Source: Porogramme epimiltina (lineage: Eukaryota; Basidiomycota; Agaricomycetes; Polyporales; Polyporaceae). Taken from it: 15,983 nt of DNA. Made by a program: the position numbers and the translations under genes. Positions 10,201 to 15,983 of the stretch are shown piece by piece. The notes beneath the pieces are model-generated. The model was given only the letters and a program-made list of their open reading frames with translations, was not told where the DNA came from and ran no database searches. The stretch is from the NCBI GenBank assembly GCA_900155495.1, contig FTLJ01001286.1, positions 1 through 15,983 on the forward strand, in the 5' to 3' direction. The stretch's first letter is position 1; the number at the start of each line of letters is the position of its first letter.

Positions 10201-12569
10201 GCGCAACTTCAGTGGTTGAGATAGCACCTGCCTCCCCGTCTCGGACCTCCACGTGGTATACGATATCGACGGATTCCAAGGCAGCATCTGAACCGAGAAC
10301 CGCGAGGCTAACAACGTCAGCCGCGGTAGAGCTATGCTCGAATACCACCTGGCGAACTCCTCGAGTGCCAGCCGTCCCGGACCACAGTAGCGAAGGGTCC
10401 ACCGCCTTTCCGCGACCCGGACCGAGACGCGTGTTGAGACGGTGCACCTCGAGGTACCCTGCTTCCCAGAGCACTGCAAGGAGGTCGCGCGAGGCGTAAA
10501 ACGCCGCATGTATTGGTGCTGCGGCGCGTTTAAGGTCCGAAGAGGGTCCGGTCAGGGTGAGGGTGTGGGAAGCCATGGGAGGAGGGATGTTCTGGGTTCG
10601 GAAGGGTGTGAGGAGAACGTTTGCTGTGCGAAGTGAAGCTAATCAGAGAGAGGCAGGGAGGAACAATGATAGTTGGGCTTACTCCCGTCAAAGACTGCAA
10701 CTGAGCCAGAATCCACTGGTGGTGCGCTAGGCGAAGAGAATGTTTCCCAGGCATATGTACGCTGCATAACCTCCGCTGTGTCAAGAGAGTTAGCGTCCTG
10801 CGCGAAAACTACTTTCTATGTTCTTACATGGTGTTGTGAGAATCAGCCGGAGTGCATCTTCGGGATGCCACCGGACGTTGGTGAAGCGCCCTGGGGTACC
10901 TTCTGACCCAGCAGGCGCTGTTATCTCCTGCTTCATATACCTGTATATCATGAGTGCCTCAGAAATAGGTAAGTTGACCTGATGTGCGTACCAGTGATAG
11001 TTCCCTGTGGTCCACAACTGGACTAATCTCGCCGAAATTAGTTTGTACCAATAACCATACCAAGATACGCACCGACGTCCCCATCCTCCCGATCGATCCA
11101 CACGCTCAGCACGTTCGAGTCGGCGCTCCACCCCATCTCCCTCACACGGTACCCCCACTTCCGCGCCTCCCCGCCCTTCGCCGCGCTCTCCCTCAGCGCG
11201 AACTCCCCGTGGCGCAGCCCGTTCCGCTCGAAGAACACCACGTCGTGCCGCCCGTCGCGGCCCTGGCCCAGCCCGCCGGCGTCGCCTGGCTCCGCGCCGG
11301 GGACGCGCCCGAAGCGCTGCGTGCCGGCGACGAGGCCCCCGGAGGGGCGCCACGCGAGCGCGTGCTCGAGCCCGGGGACGGGCTCCGCGGTGCTCTGGAG
11401 TGGACCGTCGCGCGCGTACACGCGGACGCGTCGGTGGGGTCGTGTTTCCGTCTATATCGGTGTTGTTGGCGGGTCAGTAAACCAACGGGTGACATGAGGA
11501 AAGGCGGTAAACGCACCTCGTTCGCGCCCTCTAGCACGCTCACCGCGAAGAGGGCGCCGTCGCCGCGCCAGGTGACGCGTGCATGGCCATCGTCGTCGGG
11601 GCTCGCGCCGACCGCAGTTGCGGGCACGGTGGACTGTGCGGCGGCTTTGCCGAGTGAGCCGTGGAATTGGGTGTGCTTTGCACCCCAGCCGACGTTGATC
11701 GGTGCATCTGTAACGATGATGAGAACAAAACACTACAAAGTGGAGTAGGAATAGCGTGTAAGAAGGTTATGACGGACCTTCTCCGAACTCGGTGGGATGC
11801 AGAGGTCCCTCGGAGAGGACGTCGAAGCTCGAGGTCATGAGGATGAGTTTGTCCTCCCCTGTGTTAAAGTCAAATATTAGCGAAAAACAAAATAAATATT
11901 GGCGTTTAGGTTACCTGTCACCAGTACAAGTAGCGTGTCATCAGGACTCCATGCAGCCCCCATCACACCGCCATCCACTGAGCCTACGACTTCGGCCTAG
12001 ACTACAAATCAGCGCCGTCCAAGGAAGCATGCACAGGCGAAAGTGTATCTGCACATACAACAGGTGTATCTTCATCTAAAGCGATGGTGGTTATGTCCCC
12101 TGCGCGGGTGACAGCGACGAGCAGGTGCTCGTCCGGGAGTACGTGCAGGGACAGGACTTCTGGGTCGCGCCATGCGTCCCGTGGGCGCGCCTTCGTCGCG
12201 CGTCCCGCTGTCCAAGGGTTGGTGGCGGCCAGTGTCGGAGCATGGAAAGTCGTAACAAAATCGGGCTTCTCCTACAGAAAGCAATTTTAGCCAACTGATT
12301 GGGAGAAAGAATCAGGGGTCCAGAGAGATGGTGCACACCTCATCATCGTTAGGGGCTAGCCGCCAGACAGACACGGCCGCCTCGCCACCACCAGGGCTAG
12401 TCTTGCGCTCCGTGGTGAGCAGAAGCGCGTCCTGATCGAGGTCGAGCGCGAGGGCTGTGATCGTCTGGCCCTCCGAACCCGCCTCATCACCCGCGTCCCC
12501 AGCGGACGAGGAAAATTCCGCCTCGGTCAGCGAGACCGCGGACGTCTTCCACAGTGCGAGATTGCGCAT
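7215..12569 (-). CDS. ELP1: Elongator complex protein 1 (IKI3/IKAP), 22 exons
   Basis: Elp1 is the scaffold of Elongator, which modifies the wobble uridine of certain tRNAs (the cm5U pathway) in the cytoplasm. Reading leftward, my exons are 12569-12339, 12271-12059, 11996-11915, 11858-11778, 11707-11517, 11451-11073, 11022-10992, 10940-10828, 10775-10683, 10623-10120, 10054-9412, 9358-9192, 9139-9006, 8949-8826, 8775-8681, 8629-8566, 8521-8378, 8328-8204, 8142-7980, 7904-7778, 7719-7592 and 7528-7215. This gives 1381 aa, phases all consistent. Landmarks: MRNL start; VGWGAKHTQFHGS (about 208-220); QLWTTGNYHWYMKQE (about 394-408); VPSTMSLVLQMPRGNLET (about 767-784). N-terminal beta-propellers are followed by a helical TPR-like region (for example VFRQANKLEKAM and HEKALDWQELF). 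A basic segment RSSRSKRKLERK (about 1236-1247) matches the region known in yeast Elp1 for tRNA binding and phosphorylation. An Ala/Pro-rich insert (about 733-750) makes it slightly long. Confidence 0.95.
10992..11022 (-). other. ELP1: 31-nt micro-exon of ELP1
   Basis: This exon encodes the conserved core QLWTTGNYH between a 50-bp intron (11023-11072) and a 51-bp intron (10941-10991). It enters in phase 1 and leaves in phase 2, so skipping it would shift frame. Reading through the 51-bp intron is also open and would insert 17 extra residues, but only the spliced form restores the family motif HWYMKQE. Confidence 0.85.
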
Positions 12570-12738
12570 GATTCCTGTGTGTCAAGTACGCTACGCGCGA
12601 ACCATGAACGTCGTTGGCAGCGTCGTTGGCGTTGGAGTCAACCCGATGCGCCTCCAGCTTGAGCAAGCGAAATGGCCTCGACTCGACTGGCTCCAAACTT
12701 TCCGCCACTGCTTTGCGCGCGCTTATCGCACATCCGAG

Positions 12739-12750
12739 CCCTAACCCTAA
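12739..12750 (-). promoter_or_regulatory. Telo-box-like motif, (TTAGGG)2 on the minus strand
   Basis: CCCTAACCCTAA on the plus strand is two perfect copies of the fungal telomere unit, 170 bp upstream of the ELP1 ATG. Short telomere-type motifs are known in promoters of translation-related genes in plants and fungi, where telomere-repeat binding proteins act as transcription factors. A regulatory role here is inference; chance or a repair scar is also possible. Confidence 0.4.
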
Positions 12751-12803
12751 TATGATGTCAACGCGCCGCGCTAACTGTTTTCGGAGCTAGATATTCGACG
12801 CCT

Positions 12804-12812
12804 CCACGTGGG
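12804..12812. promoter_or_regulatory. E-box-like CACGTG site
   Basis: CCACGTGGG contains the palindromic CACGTG core bound by fungal bHLH regulators (the Pho4/Cbf1 type). It lies about 235 bp upstream of the ELP1 start codon. Six-base cores occur often by chance, so the support is positional only. Confidence 0.25.
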
Positions 12813-13431
12813 CGCCACACAGCCTTCAGGCTTAGGGTACGGGAGTGTTGAGTGGCAGTGGTGGGGAACGCCCATTGCTAGGCGTGATAGGGATACATCT
12901 TAGTGCTGCTTATATTGTAGAAGTTCTGAACCTTCATAGACGTAACACTAGCCACAGAATTACTATATACCGAATGTGGTGTAAGTCTGCTGAGAGTTCA
13001 GCCTGGATAATTGAAAGGTTATTTAAGGTGTAAGCAACAGTCGTAGTGTACGGAGCCAACTTTAGTATTTGGAGGCGTAATAGGCAACTCGTCCTCCCCA
13101 CACGTACCACGATCCCACAATCTCAAAGGGCAGACATAAATACCCCACATTGACGGCATGCTCCCCTATTTCCCAGGGACACCATATGGTCTTGCTCGCT
13201 CTCGCTCGGTACCGCGCGGGCTGAAGCATGAAGCGGACGAGTGAGGTGTGTCATCATTCAGAGCGCATCGCGCCAGGGTGCCATCACGCCAACGGACAAC
13301 GGCGCAGTCGAACTGCTCGGATCTTGAGGGACGCGCTCGTCATCATGTGCGAAGTGTGAGGAAACGCCTCCCATGATGTGCCAATAGCACACCGACTGAT
13401 GCATAGCACAAGTCAACAACTAAAGCGCAAG

Positions 13432-13443
13432 CTCTCCGGAGAG
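13432..13443. repeat. 12-bp perfect palindrome CTCTCCGGAGAG
   Basis: A perfect 12-bp inverted repeat without spacer lies in the AT-richer gene-free stretch. About 30 bp further on, GTAAAT and ATTTAC form a second small hairpin (about 13472-13489). Function is unknown; the first could be a dimer-binding site. Confidence 0.5.
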
Positions 13444-13615
13444 TAAACTTTGAAATTCATTCCGCCCGAGGTAAATCTAAAAATTTACTTGCCTCATCAA
13501 AAACTTACTCATCATTGAACTTTCAAGGGCTCCTCTTCCAGGTTTAAACACTCCTTTGAGTATTGAGTTTTTTGAGGTAGGATCACCCAAAAGGTAAAAC
13601 AACAGCGCGGACGCG

Positions 13616-13837
13616 CTAGGCCTCTTTCAAGATACCGAGGTAGGTTTCGCCGTTCGGCTCGTCCACGGTGGCGGAAGGCACTGCGGCGCCAAGTACACAC
13701 GTGGCTATCACATCCACCAAACGTCCTTCGCACCGCTGCGAACACCCCTCCTCGCTCGCTTGTCCCCCTGAGGCCCGTGGCAGTGTGTCGTCGGCATCGA
13801 GCCGCCATATCACCACGGTCTCCAACGCCACCCCCAC
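13616..13837 (-). CDS. Weak minus-strand ORF, possible exon or gene remnant
   Basis: This 73-codon frame has protein-like composition (a VVIWRLDADD segment, an acidic middle and VDEPNGETYLGILKEA before the stop), unlike other frames in this stretch. It lacks an ATG: the first codon of the open segment is GTG. I see no convincing 3' splice site just upstream, so it is neither a clear single-exon gene nor a clear last exon. It may be a gene fragment or chance. I do not recognise a family. Confidence 0.15.
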   Translation of the reverse strand: MGVALETVVIWRLDADDTLPRASGGQASEEGCSQRCEGRLVDVIATCVLGAAVPSATVDEPNGETYLGILKEA

Positions 13838-14049
13838 GCCACGCCACGCAAAAAATAAGAAAACAGCCAGCGGCCTCTGCTAACGGCACCGGCGACCAAA
13901 CCGACGCAGGCGTCCAGACTCCGCACACACGGCGGAGACGTCCCCACATGGGCTTAGCGCGCGCGCCCAGTCCCACCGCTCGCGTCAGGAGTGCAACATT
14001 ACTACTTATCACACTAATCACACTCTGCAGCAGCCACCATCTCGCGCGC

Positions 14050-14089
14050 ATCGCACCAGCGCGCCAGCGCGCCAGCGCGCCATCGCACC
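14050..14089. repeat. Five-unit 8-bp tandem repeat with mirrored end units
   Basis: Three perfect AGCGCGCC units (14058-14081) are flanked on each side by an identical variant unit, ATCGCACC (14050-14057 and 14082-14089). The whole is a 40-bp array of period 8. Confidence 0.85.
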
Positions 14090-14263
14090 AACAGGCAACC
14101 GCGCACCCCGCCGTCGCCGTCTCGCCAACCGCGCAACCCGAGCGCAGCGCGCGAACCTTGCCATTGAATGTGGTCGGATCCGCCCGGACCCAGCTGGGAT
14201 GATATCACACCCACCCTCGGGCTTCGCGAGGGGCGCGGGGTGAGGGGAGGCTGAGCACTGAGC

Positions 14264-14288
14264 TTCTGAGTTCTGAGTTCTGAGTTCT
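14264..14288. repeat. TTCTGAG tandem repeat, 3.6 copies
   Basis: Three perfect 7-bp TTCTGAG units plus TTCT form a simple repeat in the gene-free stretch. No function is visible. Confidence 0.85.
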
Positions 14289-15419
14289 ATCACTCTGACG
14301 CTTCTGCGCAGACACAAGGTTCCCGACCCGACCGACTGCTATCATCCCGGAGCTCACGCACAGACCCGCCTGCAAGCACGCTCGCGTCACCGCCGCGTCC
14401 CGAGCCCAACACCCGCCCCTGCCGTGCGCCACCCGCGATCTGCGAGGGCGGCTCCGCGCCGCGCGGGGAGCGTGGGGGGCTCGCACGCTCCGCCGCATTC
14501 AGGCTCAGGCTCGCAGCCGTCCCACGCGCTTCCTTCCTGTCAGTGATGGGCTCTCGAGCGTTACGGCACGCAGGAAGCGCGGGAGATGCGCGCGGGAACT
14601 CGAGGCTGAGATCCTGGATGTCCTAGATGTCGGACGTCGGATGTTTGGGGGAGGGGGCGGCCCCTATCCCCACGTCGCACGCCCGCCTTCGCGTCTTCGT
14701 GTCCTTCATGTCCTTCATGGATCTCCCCGGGTGCCTTAACGGGGTGCGAACTCGCCGGAGGCGGGGGTGTGGGGCAGCAGTTGTCAACTGCAGGGTCTGA
14801 TGGGCACTGCGCGGCCACAGAGTTAGAGTTGGCGTCGGGGAGCGGTGCGTGGGCGGGGAGCAGCGGATGTCGCTGGGCGTGCGCCCGGTGGTCATGGAGA
14901 GAGACACCCCCGTGTTGGGCGACGCAGATGAGGGACCCGGACCTTAAATGTCTAACTCCGGAGGAGATGCGGATGAGGCTGGTGGTGGAGATGAAACAGG
15001 TGCGCCCGAAGAGAACTTTCATGGAGGGCGCAAACTCTGCTCGGTCTGTGCGGCGGCGAACTATGTGTTGTGTTTTGTGGGCGAGCGTAGGGTGCTGGCC
15101 GCAGGAAAGACGGGAGCGAGGTGGCTGCAAGGATGCTCACATGGATATCTCGATGATGGATGGAGGCTATGATATACGCGCCTCCGCCATAGGAAGACCT
15201 CATTCCAGATGGCCACGCACCCCAAAGCCATTCATCCCATCAGGCACCATGTAATTTTTGCTACACGCTAGTTGCTGATCGTACACAACAGTGCCTGGTA
15301 CTTCTATGTACTCCGCCTCGCATCCCGCCCGGTGACCTCAGTTGGACCATCATCATCTGCGCAGATCGCGTCAAATTCGCATCCCGCCGCCCAAGCATTG
15401 CGATCACGAGCGCGCACCT

Positions 15420-15859
15420 CTACGTCTTCTCCGCACGATCGCCCGCAGCGGCGGGTTTCGCAGCGTCCTGCTGCCCGAGCGTCATCTTCGCGACGCGGCC
15501 CTCCGCGTCCTCGATCTCGACCTCGATGTCCCCGCGGGCCACCGCGGCCTGGAGCTCCGCGTCCTCCTCCTCGGCGGGCGCGCCCTGCGCGGCGGCAGAC
15601 TCGTCGAGGCGCATGACCTCGACGAACCAGCGCGCGCCGTCCTCCCAGCCGGCGTTCTCGGCCTCGCCGAGGGGCGAGCGGCCCGCGGCGTTCTTCGCGT
15701 CGACGAGGTCGGCGCCGGGGCCGGCGGGCCAGCGGACGAGGGCCTGGGCGACGGGGAGGTGGGCGTTGAGGGCGGCCCAGTGGAGCGGGGTCGAGCCGGC
15801 GGCGTTGCGCGCGGAGAGGAGGGCGGGGGGCACGAGCGGGAGGAGCACGTTCAGCGCGT
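15420..15859 (-). CDS. Ankyrin-repeat protein, 3' exon only (5' part beyond the window)
   Basis: The open frame ends with TAG at 15420-15422 and begins after a probable 3' splice site (CCCACAG) at 15860-15861. The first codon is completed by one base from an upstream exon outside the window. About 146 residues are visible. It opens with ALNVLLPLVPPALLSARN and an ankyrin repeat, GSTPLHWAALNAHLPVAQAL. A second, weaker repeat follows (NAAGRSPLGEAENAGW), then WFVEVMRL and an acidic tail (EEEDAELQ, EVEIEDAEG). The arrangement resembles small fungal two-repeat ankyrin proteins of the Yar1 type. In yeast, Yar1 chaperones ribosomal protein Rps3, but I cannot tell this from other small ankyrin proteins. 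The very high GC of third positions matches a highly expressed or simply GC-biased gene. Confidence 0.75.
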
Positions 15860-15983
15860 CTGTGGGCGCGCGCCTTCCGCATATCAGTCGGCGTCGGGGG
15901 AGCAGAGCGGTGGGAGCAATGGGAGAGACAGGAGCGACAGGGGCGAGGGGGGCGGGGCAGGGGCGGGGGCGGGGAGGGCGGCG
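15860..15983 (-). other. Intron of the ankyrin gene (partial), G-rich on plus strand
   Basis: On the coding (minus) strand this is a long C- and T-rich tract ending in a branch-like CTGAT (15888-15892) and CCCACAG, as expected of an intron's 3' end. I see no convincing donor inside the window, so the intron probably starts beyond position 15983. On the plus strand, 15940-15978 holds seven runs of three or more G with loops of 1-3 bases, a strong G-quadruplex pattern. Confidence 0.5.

Larger units (their letters stand above)
12570..13615. other. ELP1: ELP1 upstream region and gene-free stretch
   Basis: This should hold the ELP1 5' leader and promoter (read leftward). No TATA box is evident near the start. 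It contains two tandem telomere-type CCCTAA units, a CACGTG core and a 12-bp palindrome, listed separately. From about 12880 to 13080 and 13440 to 13600 the base composition is clearly more AT-rich than the neighbouring genes, and no open frame there has a recognisable motif. It could include old transposon debris, but I see no terminal repeats or transposase fragments. Confidence 0.4.
13838..15419. other. Gene-free GC-rich stretch with simple repeats
   Basis: I find no supported gene. The plus-strand frame 14769-15254 (161 codons) and the overlapping minus-strand frame 14561-15130 (189 codons) are the longest. The plus frame has one protein-like part (LTPEEMRMRLVVEMKQVRPK), but neither shows a family motif, promoter or splice pattern. 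The stretch contains an 8-bp repeat array (14050-14089), a 7-bp repeat (14264-14288) and two 9-bp GTCCTTCAT copies (14701-14718). Confidence 0.4.

Noticed and set aside
10941..10991. Reading through as coding sequence in ELP1
   Set aside because: The frame is open, but removing it as a GT-AG intron restores the conserved HWYMKQE motif and the correct length.
12840..13080. Possible solo LTR of a retrotransposon in the AT-rich patch
   Set aside because: No terminal repeats, target-site duplication, primer-binding site or polypurine tract could be found.
13616..13837. Possible duplicated ELP1 fragment, because WRLDADD resembles WRLAPNDD in ELP1 exon 1
   Set aside because: The similarity is limited to a few residues around a tryptophan and does not extend into flanking sequence.
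13512..14051. 179-codon minus-strand open frame
   Set aside because: It is Arg/Trp/Cys-rich with no domain; typical of an antisense frame in GC-rich non-coding sequence.
14561..15130. 189-codon minus-strand open frame
   Set aside because: Its composition is Pro/His/Arg/Ser-rich with repeat-derived HEGHEGHED. It has no family motif and is overlapped by an equally long plus-strand frame, so neither can be called.
14769..15254. 161-codon plus-strand open frame
   Set aside because: Only a short middle part looks protein-like; no promoter, introns or homologous motif could be identified.
1..15983. tRNA, rRNA and CRISPR content
   Set aside because: No B-box-type GTTCGAATC sequence with a matching cloverleaf, no rRNA-like core and no regularly spaced repeats were seen on either strand by eye.

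Overview
The window looks like nuclear DNA of a filamentous basidiomycete, probably a mushroom-forming agaricomycete. It is GC-rich, and its genes are densely interrupted by very short GT-AG introns, mostly 44-80 bp and longest about 130 bp. The protein families are eukaryotic/fungal: Elongator subunit Elp1, a saccharopine-dehydrogenase-like oxidoreductase, a DUF1479 protein and an ankyrin protein. No operons, Shine-Dalgarno sites, CRISPR array, rRNA or tRNA were seen. The assignment to Agaricomycetes rests on gene architecture and remembered family motifs, not on a search.

Layout. 1-508: no supported gene. 509-2097 (+): a TATA box followed by a multi-exon locus with good splice sites, but with frame disagreements and five in-frame stops before the terminal one. 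I read it as a decayed or mis-sequenced hypothetical gene. 2541-4377 (+): an 8-exon saccharopine-dehydrogenase-like oxidoreductase, 425 aa. 4968-7094 (+): a TATA box and an 8-exon DUF1479 (YbiU-like) protein, 519 aa, with a likely mitochondrial presequence. 7215-12569 (-): a complete 22-exon ELP1 gene, 1381 aa, convergent with the DUF1479 gene across only 120 bp. 12570-15419: about 2.85 kb with no convincing gene, holding a two-copy telomere-type motif upstream of ELP1, AT-rich patches, small tandem repeats and one weak minus-strand ORF. 15420-15859 (-): the 3' exon of an ankyrin-repeat gene that runs off the right edge. Its preceding intron occupies the strongly G-rich end of the window.

The two plus-strand gene models and ELP1 were built exon by exon by hand. 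In each, exon phases agree across every junction and the summed length is a multiple of three (1278, 1560 and 4146 nt including stops). These genes do not form an obvious pathway: a tRNA wobble-uridine modification scaffold, a lipid-droplet-type oxidoreductase, a putative Fe(II)-dependent oxygenase-fold protein and an ankyrin protein are neighbours rather than a cluster. I do not see a clear new biological system. The most unusual item is the decayed-looking locus at 573-2097.
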